From Rikenellaceae bacterium (GTDB lineage: Bacteria > Bacteroidota > Bacteroidia > Bacteroidales > UBA932): a DNA stretch of 64,000 nucleotides. The stretch is from assembly GCA_022766385.1 (NCBI GenBank), contig JALEPJ010000004.1, forward strand, positions 81,670-145,669, read 5' to 3'. Below, piece by piece: positions 16,943 to 25,728 of the stretch; within the stretch, counting starts at the first letter, position 1, and every line of letters starts with the position of its first letter. The notes under the pieces were generated by a model. It did no database searches, was not told the origin of the DNA, and saw nothing but the letters and a program-made list of their open reading frames with translations. Both the position numbers and the translations under genes were made by a program.

Positions 16943-17881
16943 ATGAAAGCTATATTGGCCATACTGCTGAGTCTTATCCCGTGTCCGCTTGCAGCACAGG
17001 ATCCGGTTTTTCTGGCTATGTTTATGAATCTGGAGAATTTTTATGACTACAGGGACTCGGGTGGAGGAGATTCGGATACAGAATTCTCTTCTGGCGGGGA
17101 AAGGCACTGGACCAGAAAACGCTTCAGACTCAAATGTTCATCCTTTGCCAAAACCGTACTCTGGACGGCATCAGAGCAGGGCAGGCTGCCGGACGTGATA
17201 GCCGTTGCTGAGATTGAGAACTCTTTTGTGCTTGGAAACATACTGAGTTCCACCCTCTTGAGAAAGACGGATTACCGCTATGTCCATTATGATTCTCCGG
17301 ACCCGCGGGGAATAGACTGCGCCCTCTTCTACCGCAGTTCAAGGGTGAAGTTGCTCTTTTCCCGAGCCTGTCGGGTGGAGGCGGAAGGCCTTCGTACCAG
17401 GGATATACTCCTCGCACAGCTCCTGAGTGCGGAAGGTGACAGTATTGCCCTGATGGTCAATCACTTGCCGTCAAAGTATGGAGGCGCTGAAGACTGGCGC
17501 AGAGAAGTTGCGGCCGGGAGATTGCGCTTTATCTCCGATTCATTGGCGCAGGAGGGTTGGGGCAATAGGCTGGCTTTGGGGGATTTCAATGATAGTCCCG
17601 ACAGTCCGCTATTTGAGGTCCTTGAGCCCTCGCTCATTTATTGTCATAAAAGCGGTAAACAAAGGGGTAGTATACGCTTCAATGGACAATGGGAGCTCAT
17701 CGACCTCTGTTTCGTTTCTCCCGAACTGGCTCCGCGCAGCGACTTTGAGGTACTGGTGCCTCCCTTCCTGATGACTGCCGATGCCACTCATTCGGGCGAG
17801 AAACCGCTGAGGACCTATTCCGGACCCCGTTGGATAGGAGGTCTCTCCGACCATTTGCCCATAATCGTGCGCGTGTATTAA
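16943..17881 (+). CDS. Exported endonuclease/exonuclease/phosphatase-family enzyme
   Basis: 312 residues with a short signal peptide (MKAILAILLSLIPCPLAAQD), so secreted to the periplasm or beyond. The metal-dependent EEP fold is shown by FMNLENFYDY (Asn), VIAVAEIENS (catalytic Glu), DCALFYRSS, VNHLPSKYGG (His), LALGDFNDSPDSP (Asp/Asn pair) and GGLSDHLPIIV (terminal Asp-His). The family includes nucleases and phosphodiesterases, and the substrate cannot be deduced. Nucleotide or nucleic-acid scavenging is possible. It is a single gene; galK begins 90 bases later with its own -7 box. Confidence 0.85.
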   Translation: MKAILAILLSLIPCPLAAQDPVFLAMFMNLENFYDYRDSGGGDSDTEFSSGGERHWTRKRFRLKCSSFAKTVLWTASEQGRLPDVIAVAEIENSFVLGNILSSTLLRKTDYRYVHYDSPDPRGIDCALFYRSSRVKLLFSRACRVEAEGLRTRDILLAQLLSAEGDSIALMVNHLPSKYGGAEDWRREVAAGRLRFISDSLAQEGWGNRLALGDFNDSPDSPLFEVLEPSLIYCHKSGKQRGSIRFNGQWELIDLCFVSPELAPRSDFEVLVPPFLMTADATHSGEKPLRTYSGPRWIGGLSDHLPIIVRVY

Positions 17882-17922
17882 AGATGAAAAGCCCGTTTCT
17901 CTTAATCATCAGGATTTTTTAT

Positions 17923-17930
17923 TAGATTTG
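17923..17930 (+). promoter_or_regulatory. -7 element of galK
   Basis: TAGATTTG matches TAnnTTTG and lies 41 bases before the galK ATG. No good -33 box; TTTC at 17896-17899 is 23 bases away. Confidence 0.45.
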
Positions 17931-17971
17931 CTGGACATAAGAGAATACACATCTGCAATAACCAATATAAA

Positions 17972-19120
17972 ATGAAAAGCTTAATCCAAAAGAAATTCAA
18001 CGAGCTCTTCGGCAATGACGGAGAATTTTTCAAATCTGCAGGAAGAATCAATCTCATCGGTGAACATACCGACTATAACGGAGGCTATGTCTTCCCGGGC
18101 GCCATTGACAAGTGCATACTGGCTGAAATTGCCCTCAACGGCAGTGAAAAGGTGAAGGTCTTCTCCATTGATTGTGACGAATATGTCGAATTCGGTCTTA
18201 ATGAGGAGGACAAGCCTGACCAGTCTTGGGCCTGCTATATCTTCGGTGTATGCCGCGAGACCATCAAGCGCGGAGGCAAGGTTGCAGGTTTCAATGCCGT
18301 ATTCGCAGGAAATGTACCTCTCGGAGCCGGTCTTTCATCTTCAGCAGCCCTTGAGAGCACCTTTGCTTACGCCATCAATGAACTTAATGGCAATGGTATC
18401 GATCTGTTTGAGCTCGCTAAGATAGGACAGAGCACCGAACACAATTACTGCGGTGTAAAATGCGGAATCATGGACCAGTTCGCATCCTGCTTCGGCAAGG
18501 CCGGATGTTTGATCCGTCTCAATTGCAAGACTCTCGAATACAAATACTTCCCGTTTGACCCCGAAGCAGCTGGATACAAGCTTGTGCTTATCGATTCCTG
18601 TGTAAAGCACGAATTGGCTTCATCTGCATACAACAAGCGCCGTGAGTCCTGCGAGAATGCTGCCGCAGCGATCAGGAAGAATCATCCTGAAGTGGAGTTC
18701 CTTAGCGATGCCAAGAGGCTTTGGCTCGAGGAAGTGCGTCAGGAGATTTCCCAGGAGGATTTCCTGCGTGCAGAGTATGTCATAGGAGAGGTCCAGAGAG
18801 TGCTTGACGTATGCGACGCTCTTGAAAGGAATGACTATGAAACGGCAGGAGAGATGATGTACCAGACACATTTCGGCATGAGCCACCTCTACGAGGTCAG
18901 CTGCGAGGAACTGGATTTCCTTAACAAACTTGCCAGAAAGATGGATGTATCAGGTTCACGCGTAATGGGTGGCGGTTTCGGAGGCTGTACCATCAACCTG
19001 GTAAAGGAGGAACTCTATCAGCCTTTCATCGATGCTGCCGTGGAGCAGTTCACCGCACGCTTCGGTCATGCCCCTAAGGTATATCCTGTAGTGATTTCAG
19101 ATGGAGCCTGCAGGGCATAA
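17972..19120 (+). CDS. galK: Galactokinase
   Basis: 382 residues, normal for GalK. It phosphorylates alpha-D-galactose at C1, the entry to the Leloir pathway. The galactokinase signature GRINLIGEHTDYNGG is at residues 23-37. The GHMP ATP-binding motif PLGAGLSSSAALES is near 112 and the third GHMP motif GGGFGGCTINLV near 328. The catalytic Asp is expected in GIMDQFAS. No galT or galE is adjacent; a mutarotase (25729) and an alpha-galactosidase (53122, minus) elsewhere in the window act on the same sugar. Confidence 0.97.
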   Translation: MKSLIQKKFNELFGNDGEFFKSAGRINLIGEHTDYNGGYVFPGAIDKCILAEIALNGSEKVKVFSIDCDEYVEFGLNEEDKPDQSWACYIFGVCRETIKRGGKVAGFNAVFAGNVPLGAGLSSSAALESTFAYAINELNGNGIDLFELAKIGQSTEHNYCGVKCGIMDQFASCFGKAGCLIRLNCKTLEYKYFPFDPEAAGYKLVLIDSCVKHELASSAYNKRRESCENAAAAIRKNHPEVEFLSDAKRLWLEEVRQEISQEDFLRAEYVIGEVQRVLDVCDALERNDYETAGEMMYQTHFGMSHLYEVSCEELDFLNKLARKMDVSGSRVMGGGFGGCTINLVKEELYQPFIDAAVEQFTARFGHAPKVYPVVISDGACRA

Positions 19121-19174
19121 GCCATACTGATTCCATACGCAAGAGCCTGAAAAACAAGGCAATAAAAGGCTTAT
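19117..19174. other. Inverted repeat joining the 3' ends of galK and the CpXC gene
   Basis: ATAAGCC at 19117-19123 pairs with GGCTTAT at 19168-19174. Each arm contains one gene's stop codon and the loop is 44 bases. It may help end transcription of both convergent genes, but there is no T-tract. Confidence 0.35.
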
Positions 19175-19818
19175 CTAAAAAAGCGGGAAAGCCACACCGC
19201 ATCCACTCTTGTGAAGCCGGCTGCAGCTTTAGAGACTTCAGGATTGCGCGATACTATGCCGCGGCAGTCTTCGTACACATTGAAGCCTATTGCCACCATC
19301 TGCATCTCTCCCCCAACAGGATAAGCAAGTGTAATTTCATTGTCCGCACCGTCGAGTTTAAGGAACTTGAACGGTGCGGCATTAATTTCATCCGCGTGAG
19401 CCTTGTCTTTATCCCTGAGCTCCATTTTGGTAACGTACTTGCACAATTCAATCACGATATCGTCAAGTCCCGAGGCGAAAATTTTCACCTTTTCAATGAG
19501 CGAGCCTATGTCGGCAGTGAAACGGGCAGTATAGTCAGCCATCTCCTCGACCTTGGAGTATGCGGCCGCGATTTGAGTCTCCAATTCCTTTGAATCCCCT
19601 GTGGACCAAATCATTAACTTTTCAACCGGGTCGTGGTACAGGGTCTGGCTCTGAATAAGGTTCATGCTGCCGCAATGCGGGCATTCCCACATAAAGAGTG
19701 AGCCGTCCATGACCTTTTCCCTCAATTCGGGTGTTTCAGCTACATTGATGCTGCTGTATGCCGATATTTTATCTTTTTCGCCGCAATGGGTGCAGGCTGC
19801 CACAATTTCACGTCTCAT
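19171..19818 (-). CDS. CpXC-domain zinc-ribbon protein
   Basis: 215 residues from ATG 19818; a TTG three codons earlier is less likely. The N-terminus holds two Cys pairs, CTHC (residues 9-12) and CPHC (about 47-50), in the CpXC-domain pattern, probably one zinc site. The rest is mixed helix and strand (YSKVEEMADYTARFTADIGSLI) without recognisable catalytic residues and without a signal peptide, so cytoplasmic. Function unknown for the family. It is monocistronic and convergent with galK. Confidence 0.75.
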   Translation of the reverse strand: MRREIVAACTHCGEKDKISAYSSINVAETPELREKVMDGSLFMWECPHCGSMNLIQSQTLYHDPVEKLMIWSTGDSKELETQIAAAYSKVEEMADYTARFTADIGSLIEKVKIFASGLDDIVIELCKYVTKMELRDKDKAHADEINAAPFKFLKLDGADNEITLAYPVGGEMQMVAIGFNVYEDCRGIVSRNPEVSKAAAGFTRVDAVWLSRFFR

Positions 19819-19861
19819 ATATGTCAAAAACTACATCTATCACAAAAATAAAAAAAATGAT

Positions 19862-19869
19862 TAAATTTG
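19862..19869 (+). promoter_or_regulatory. -7 element of the YeiH-type transporter gene
   Basis: TAAATTTG, an exact TAnnTTTG match, 73 bases before the ATG. The implied leader of about 65 bases shows no clear fold. Confidence 0.4.
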
Positions 19870-19942
19870 TCGGTCTCCGCCTTGGCTCGTAGGAAAAAAA
19901 CTACTTGAAAAGACATAGTACTAACATCTAAATCATATAGTT

Positions 19943-21262
19943 ATGAAAGAGAATTTTAAATCAGAAGACTGGATGGCATGTTGGATCGGTTTCATTATCA
20001 TCCTCATTGCAGGTATCTCAGTTCTGACAGGATGGTTCGACTTCTCTGCTCTGAAGTTCGGAACCTGGACCCTTGGCGAGCAAGGTGTTGAAGCCAAGAG
20101 CCTCTTCAGCCAGTTCAGTTGGGCTTTCTTCGGAAAGCTTCTGCTGACAGTTGCAGTTCTTCTTCTTGTTTTCGGTGCTGCAGTCAAGATTCAGGGCCAC
20201 AAACTGAAGGAATTTGTGCCTGCCTTCTTGATGCTGTTCGTGATTGCCATCATCGTACGTCTTGTAAGTGCTGAGTACACACTCAACCGTTATCTTGAAT
20301 GGGCTTTCTGGGCTCTTATCATAGGCCTGCTCATTGCCAATACAGTAGGAACACCGAAGTGGCTCAAGCCTGCTCTCCAGACCGAGTTCTACATCAAGGC
20401 AGGTCTCGTGATAATGGGATTCTCGGTCCTCTTCTCCAATATTGCAAAATTCGGTCTTTATGGCCTCGGTATAGCTTGGATTGTGACTCCAATAGTCATC
20501 ATCTTTATGTGGTGGTTTGCCAACAAGGTGCTTAAAATGAATAACAAGCCCCTCATCATCACTCTTGCGGCCGCTACAAGCGTCTGCGGAACCTCTGCGG
20601 CGATTGCCACAGGTGCTGCCGCCAAGGCGAAGAAGGACGACCTCTCTCTCGCAGTATCCATCTCCATCATCTTCACAATCATTATGATGGTATTTGAGCC
20701 TATGCTCATCAAGGCCTGTGGAATGAGCCCTATTATGGGTGGTGCGCTCATCGGAGGTACAGTGGACAGCACAGGCGCAGTTGTAGTCGCTGGAACAGCC
20801 CTCGGTGGAGAGGCTCAGACTGCAGCCGTCCTTGTCAAGTCCATACAGAACATTCTCATAGGTTTCATTGCCTTCTTTGTGGCCATCTTCTTCGCTACCC
20901 GAGTTGACAACAGCGGTGCCCAGAAAGTCGGTGCTTCCGAGATTTGGGTACGTTTCCCTAAGTTCATCATCGGATTCTTCGTAGCTTCTCTCGTGGCTTC
21001 ATTTATCATCCAGCCTCTCTGCGGAGCTGATCAGGTAAGCGCAATCAACAAGGTTCTCGACCAGTACAAAAACTGGTGTTTCGTACTCGCATTCACCAGC
21101 ATAGGTCTCAGTACCAATTTCAAGGAAATCATCAAGCAGATGCAGGGCGGAAAGGTTCTTTGGCTCTACCTCGTAGGCCAGACTTTCAATATACTCCTCA
21201 CCCTCTTTGCCGTTTGGTTCCTGCTCTCAGGCAAGATCTTCCCTATACCTGTTCTCAACTAA
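19943..21262 (+). CDS. YeiH-family putative anion (sulfate) exporter
   Basis: 439 residues and about eleven hydrophobic segments. The UPF0324/YeiH hallmark ITLAAATSVCGTSAAIATG (about residues 205-225) is present, as are GGALIGGTVDSTGAVV and SIGLSTNFKEI. Family members are annotated as putative sulfate exporters on weak evidence. It is longer than E. coli YeiH (about 350 residues), with extra segments at the N-terminus (residues 10-90). It precedes a 91-residue membrane protein by 44 bases, likely the same transcript. Confidence 0.82.
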   Translation: MKENFKSEDWMACWIGFIIILIAGISVLTGWFDFSALKFGTWTLGEQGVEAKSLFSQFSWAFFGKLLLTVAVLLLVFGAAVKIQGHKLKEFVPAFLMLFVIAIIVRLVSAEYTLNRYLEWAFWALIIGLLIANTVGTPKWLKPALQTEFYIKAGLVIMGFSVLFSNIAKFGLYGLGIAWIVTPIVIIFMWWFANKVLKMNNKPLIITLAAATSVCGTSAAIATGAAAKAKKDDLSLAVSISIIFTIIMMVFEPMLIKACGMSPIMGGALIGGTVDSTGAVVVAGTALGGEAQTAAVLVKSIQNILIGFIAFFVAIFFATRVDNSGAQKVGASEIWVRFPKFIIGFFVASLVASFIIQPLCGADQVSAINKVLDQYKNWCFVLAFTSIGLSTNFKEIIKQMQGGKVLWLYLVGQTFNILLTLFAVWFLLSGKIFPIPVLN

Positions 21263-21306
21263 AGCGGAGAACTGAACTGGAGATTTTCTTTGCTGACAGT
21301 AGCGAA

Positions 21307-21582
21307 ATGTCTGACAAAAAGAAAATATTCAAAGTGATCACCGTCATTCTGGCGGTGGTCATTTGTATTGCCGCTGTATATATTATGGCGAACGGGCTGG
21401 GGCTGGTGAAAGGGCTGGACTTCGGCGCTGGAGCCTATTACTATGCAGACATCCCCGGTTTCGACAAGTATGTCAGGGACGATGCCTACGATTCGCAGCT
21501 CCCCACATGGCTGGCAATAGTGCTTTTCCTGCTATGGGGAGCTCTGATGTATGCCCTTTGGAAATGGGTGGACAGGCATTAA
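21307..21582 (+). CDS. Small two-helix membrane protein
   Basis: 91 residues from ATG 21307, MSDKKKIFKVITVILAVVIC at the start. Two hydrophobic helices (about residues 8-32 and 66-86) flank a roughly 35-residue loop rich in Tyr and Asp (AGAYYYADIPGFDKYVRDD). The basic N-terminus suggests inside-in topology with the loop in the periplasm. I do not recognise the family. Its place 44 bases after the YeiH-type gene suggests an accessory subunit. The stop codon overlaps that of the convergent large gene by 4 bases (TTAA). Confidence 0.7.
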   Translation: MSDKKKIFKVITVILAVVICIAAVYIMANGLGLVKGLDFGAGAYYYADIPGFDKYVRDDAYDSQLPTWLAIVLFLLWGALMYALWKWVDRH

Positions 21583-24500
21583 AGATTGATGCTGAAAACG
21601 AATCCTATATGATGGTGTCCCTGTGAAGAGACGCCATTTTTCGTCATATCCGCCCACAATGAGCCACCGTTGAAGGAGTAAGTGAGGCCAATACGTGTGT
21701 CATACGGTATCCAGGCCAGATTGCCGAGATTCAGACACAATTCGCTTCCTACGCTGAACAATGACGCTTTGGCATATTTCTCGGACCCACTGTAGATTGC
21801 AAAGTCAAGGTGCGGTCTTAAATCCACGCTCTTTATGTATGCCAATCTTCCCAGTCCCGCCCAGTCAAGGTTCACCAGAGGCAGGTCGTAGTCCAGATTG
21901 AAAACAGCCTGGATAGGATATCTCGCCGAAAGATACTGGTTGAGTTCATATTCGGCGCTGAATCCGCGCGGGAGCACACGCAAGTAAGGGTCCTTGAATG
22001 CTCCCTTGAACTGGTACTGGCCGAGGAGGGCAAGCCTCATTCCGTGCGTATCCATCACTCCCGGCAGGTAGCCGTAGATATTGAAATACAGGTCTGGAGT
22101 AAAGTAGCTGCCAAGGGCAGGACGCAATGAGTATCCCAGCTCGCCACCAGCGCCGAAGCGCGGATACTTCCTGCTGCTCGGGGTGGTGAGAACGGAATAT
22201 GCGCGTACACTGGCAGTTACACGTCCCAGTATCACAGCTTCTCCTGGGTTCAGTCCGTTGAACATCAGAGCGGCGCCCTTCTTCTCTCCCATCAGCTGAA
22301 CCACCTTGTTGTCAATGATTGTGGTATTGATGAAACTATTCGTCAGTGAGGCCTTAATCTGAGGAATGAATCCTCTTTGCCAACCGCCTCCAGAAAAGTT
22401 GAACGGCACATATACTTTGGCGCTGAACGAAGCTGAAGGACGCTGCAACTCTTTGGATTTGAGAGAAATATACTTTGTCCCGCCGTAGCTGTAAGTATTC
22501 AGCATATACTGATAAGGATGGCTGTTCCCCAAATCTGCGCTAAGCTTGAGCACGGGGTAACGGCCCGTATAGGTAAATCTGGCGTGTACTCCCGGCCTCC
22601 ACTCCTTGGTGTCTGTCAATGAGCTATATCGTCTTGTTGCCGATACTCCAAGGCTGCCGAAAGCCGTACCGAGTTCATTTTGGAAAAAGGCTGTAGCTCC
22701 CGCTCCCATGCTTGTGGTAAGAGTCTCGAAACTCAGGTTGGAGGTCTCGTCAAAATCCACGTAAAGTGGCAGCCATGAATGCAGCTTGATGAGATGCAGG
22801 AGTTTGTTGTATGAGCGTGCATCACTTATGGCAATGTCAGCGTCCGCTCCCAACGCAGCCTTCCCGTCCGCAGCCGCCAGTGCCGCTTCCTGCATAGAGA
22901 GGGTTTCCGCAATGGGGTGTTTGTAGAGTTCGCCGTAGTCAATCTTGCCGGGACCGTTTATTGAAGCCTTGTAAATTGCCCTTTCTTCAGCAGTCAGGGC
23001 AGAAAAGTATAAACTGTCGCCGCAGACCACGAAATCGGAAGCTCCAAGCCTGTTGTTGGAGAGCTGGACGACTTCCGACGCATTGAGTCTGTAGAGTTCA
23101 TTCACTCCGGACCTATCGCTGACGAAATAGAGATTCCCGTCCTGGCTGCGGAGTTGCTTGATCTTGGCCTGACGAGGCTCAAGCAGGGTGCTGAAGCCTC
23201 CGCTTACGTCATATATTCCGAAACCGTCTTCCGACAAGCCGCTCGCGACGATTCTGTCCCCCAGCCATGCGCTTTCCACTACCTGGATATGGTCCGGAGC
23301 CTTGTATCTCATAGTTTCATTGCCAAAGAAACTGTCAAGCACGAGAATCTCCGAGCCGCCGTTCTGGGGATAGCCCGTCACCGAGAGGAGGCTTCCGTCG
23401 CCGTTCGGGGCAGGATTGTACAGCCTTCCCTTGCGGGTAAGGGTCCGTGTGGCACCGGTATTGGTCTCATAGAAGCATATGCGCGAGCTTCCTTTCAGGC
23501 TCCAGCGCCGGTCGGGAACCACTTCGCTCCAATAGATGCGCCCGTCGCTCGCCGAGGCCGTCAGGGCACTGGTCATTGACGCGAAAGGCCTGAGAGTGCT
23601 GACGCTGCCGTCTTTGCCTATGCGGACCAGATGATTGCCGTTGGCAATGCCTTTGCGTATCGAGTAAAGCTGCCCTTCGAGGGCTGTGGTGCCGGTATAT
23701 TGGGTGAATCTCCTTGCTTCGGGGCTGACCCGCTCCCTTTGTGCGAACTCTCCTCTTGACGCGATGTCCTCCTTCCAGATGCTGTCCTGGGCCGCGGCTA
23801 TCTCGTTCCAAACAGCCTTGAGCTTCTTTCCGGATACCTGCTTGAGGGTCCTGTTCAGAGCATCGAAGGCGAGTGGGAAGAACTTGCCGTGGGTATTGTC
23901 GAAATAAATGGCACTGAAGTTCGGCTCATCGTAAAGATAACGCGCTCCTCCCAGGGTCAGGTAGCCGATCTTGTAATGGTCGGGCGTGAAATGCCTGTAT
24001 GAACCGTATCTCCATCTGTACCAGTTCCTGAAGTCGCCCTCGTCGAAGGCTGCGCGATAGTATTCCAGAAAGTCAGCCGACCTTCCGCGTCCCGAAGCCG
24101 TCAATCCCGTCTCGGCCACCACGGCATCACCCTCCAGGAACCAATCACTCGGATAAAGGGCGCTGAGAGCGGCTCCGAAAAGGTCTCCGCTGACAGCCCT
24201 GAAGCCTTTGAAGCCCTTGCTGCCGGCCAGTTGGAGCTGGGCTGCGTGGCGGGATTCGTGTATGGCGAGCATATCCTCCCAAGGTAATACGTCGGGCGAG
24301 AGGGCATCAGGCAGGGTATAGAAGTTCATCTCCTGTGGAAGCCAGTTCACACTGCCGTTCGAATGTGCCGTCTGGACGTGCAGAACAACGGGCAGAGGCC
24401 TGCGGAAGTTCTGGTTAGGGTATGCCCCGGCACTCCTGCCTACATCATATTTGTATTGCTCCAGCTTATAAGCATAAATCCTGGCCAGGGAATCTGCCCC

Positions 24501-24647
24501 GTTGGGATAGATCAGTTTGAAGTCTTCTGTGCGGATACTTTTCCAACGCAGGGAACCCTGGTCATTGCCTGCGGTATAGAACTGGGCTCGCGAAGCTATT
24601 GGGAGCAGTAGGCAAAGAGCCACGATGTAAGGAAATTGTCGCTTCAT
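21579..24647 (-). CDS. Secreted metallopeptidase-like / beta-propeller / outer-membrane barrel protein
   Basis: 1022 residues from ATG 24647 (the preceding in-frame TTG is less likely), with a signal peptide ending SRAQF. Residues about 20-300 form a gluzincin-like domain: HESRH at 130-134 and WFLEG with Glu172 give two His and a Glu as zinc ligands. Residues about 310-600 show repeated strands of a TolB-like beta-propeller (GQLYSIRKGIANG, GRIYWSEVVPDRRW, GNLYFVSDRSGVNELYRLN). From about 650 to the end alternating aromatic strands suggest an outer-membrane barrel ending GHHHIGFVFSINL. The substrate is unknown. A single protein with all three parts could be a surface protease. Confidence 0.75.
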   Translation of the reverse strand: MKRQFPYIVALCLLLPIASRAQFYTAGNDQGSLRWKSIRTEDFKLIYPNGADSLARIYAYKLEQYKYDVGRSAGAYPNQNFRRPLPVVLHVQTAHSNGSVNWLPQEMNFYTLPDALSPDVLPWEDMLAIHESRHAAQLQLAGSKGFKGFRAVSGDLFGAALSALYPSDWFLEGDAVVAETGLTASGRGRSADFLEYYRAAFDEGDFRNWYRWRYGSYRHFTPDHYKIGYLTLGGARYLYDEPNFSAIYFDNTHGKFFPLAFDALNRTLKQVSGKKLKAVWNEIAAAQDSIWKEDIASRGEFAQRERVSPEARRFTQYTGTTALEGQLYSIRKGIANGNHLVRIGKDGSVSTLRPFASMTSALTASASDGRIYWSEVVPDRRWSLKGSSRICFYETNTGATRTLTRKGRLYNPAPNGDGSLLSVTGYPQNGGSEILVLDSFFGNETMRYKAPDHIQVVESAWLGDRIVASGLSEDGFGIYDVSGGFSTLLEPRQAKIKQLRSQDGNLYFVSDRSGVNELYRLNASEVVQLSNNRLGASDFVVCGDSLYFSALTAEERAIYKASINGPGKIDYGELYKHPIAETLSMQEAALAAADGKAALGADADIAISDARSYNKLLHLIKLHSWLPLYVDFDETSNLSFETLTTSMGAGATAFFQNELGTAFGSLGVSATRRYSSLTDTKEWRPGVHARFTYTGRYPVLKLSADLGNSHPYQYMLNTYSYGGTKYISLKSKELQRPSASFSAKVYVPFNFSGGGWQRGFIPQIKASLTNSFINTTIIDNKVVQLMGEKKGAALMFNGLNPGEAVILGRVTASVRAYSVLTTPSSRKYPRFGAGGELGYSLRPALGSYFTPDLYFNIYGYLPGVMDTHGMRLALLGQYQFKGAFKDPYLRVLPRGFSAEYELNQYLSARYPIQAVFNLDYDLPLVNLDWAGLGRLAYIKSVDLRPHLDFAIYSGSEKYAKASLFSVGSELCLNLGNLAWIPYDTRIGLTYSFNGGSLWADMTKNGVSSQGHHHIGFVFSINL

Positions 24648-24653
24648 ATATGA

Positions 24654-24661
24654 CAAAGTTA
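24654..24661 (-). promoter_or_regulatory. -7 box abutting the start of the large secreted protein gene
   Basis: The minus strand reads TAACTTTG (exact TAnnTTTG) only 6 bases before the ATG at 24647. If used, transcription would begin at or inside the start codon, giving a leaderless mRNA. A more upstream promoter is possible. Confidence 0.35.
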
Positions 24662-24739
24662 CTAAACTTTATCTAACCCGATTGCGAAACTCACTCAAAA
24701 ATTAGTAACTTCACACGATTATTTCAGAAGCTCTGTCCG

Positions 24740-25714
24740 ATGAAAAAGAAGACTGTCTATTTGGCTATCGTCATAATAATGGCGACAATAAGCTCCTGCG
24801 CTGGCTCAGGCAAGAAGGCTGTCGAGCCGCTTGTACGGACTTTTCCCCAGATTCAGCTGCCCTCAATGCTTGAAGGGGAGCAAAGGGTCGATTATGTAGC
24901 CGAGCACTTCTGGGACCGCTTTCTCTCGCAGGAAGGGGACTTCCTCTGCGACTCACTGACCGTTGCCGGCGTGAAAGCTGATGAGTTCGAGGGCAATTTC
25001 GCCACTTGGATAGGGATTCTGGGCAATATGGACGCCGCCCGGGCTCTGTCTTGCATCGACCGTCTCTTTCCACGCCTGGAGACAACAGAACAGGCTGATT
25101 CCTGCTCGAACATTTTCAGCCGTTTCAGCAGTCTGATGGAGAAATATTTATACGATCCCAACTCCCCTTACCGAAACGAGGACCTTTATGGCCACTACGC
25201 AGGCAAATTGGCTTCATCCGAGCTGACCGATCCTCTTTTGAAGCCATCCTATGAATACACGGCCGGCTTGTGCGCCCTCAATAGGGCAGGCAGTCCCGCA
25301 GCTGATTTCCGCTATGTCGATGCCGGGGGACGCAGCCATAGGCTTTATGACAACAAGGCTGATTACACCCTGCTCTTTTTCTCGAACCCCGATTGCTCGG
25401 CCTGCAAAGAAATCATCGCTCAGCTTCGCTCCATAGGAAAACTCGACAGCCTCATCGAAAACGGCAATCTGGCCGTCGTAAACGTATATATAGACGAGGA
25501 CATTGCCGCATGGAAGGCCTTTTCAGGGCAATATCCCAAGAACTGGAGCAGCGGCTACGATCCTGAGTTCAGCATAAGGGAGAGCATCAGTTACAATGTG
25601 CGCGCCATCCCTTCTCTCTATCTTCTCGATGCCGAAAAGAAGGTGATTATGAAGGATGCCCCTCAGGAGAAAGTGCTGGGATTCATCAACTCAATGGAAG
25701 TAAAAAAAAAGTAA
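24740..25714 (+). CDS. DUF5106-like lipoprotein with thioredoxin-fold domain
   Basis: 324 residues. A lipoprotein signal (MKKKTVYLAIVIIMATISSC, lipid-bearing Cys20) is followed by a helical N-terminal domain of the DUF5106 kind (residues about 40-190). A thioredoxin-like domain follows (FFSNPDCSACKEIIAQL, CxxC near residues 223-226; cis-Pro region VRAIPSLYLLD). It is predicted to be anchored in the periplasm and to act in thiol redox, like TlpA/ResA. galM starts 15 bases later with an AAGG site, so the two may be co-transcribed, although their functions do not obviously connect. Confidence 0.82.
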   Translation: MKKKTVYLAIVIIMATISSCAGSGKKAVEPLVRTFPQIQLPSMLEGEQRVDYVAEHFWDRFLSQEGDFLCDSLTVAGVKADEFEGNFATWIGILGNMDAARALSCIDRLFPRLETTEQADSCSNIFSRFSSLMEKYLYDPNSPYRNEDLYGHYAGKLASSELTDPLLKPSYEYTAGLCALNRAGSPAADFRYVDAGGRSHRLYDNKADYTLLFFSNPDCSACKEIIAQLRSIGKLDSLIENGNLAVVNVYIDEDIAAWKAFSGQYPKNWSSGYDPEFSIRESISYNVRAIPSLYLLDAEKKVIMKDAPQEKVLGFINSMEVKKK

Positions 25715-25728
25715 AACAAAATAAGGCT

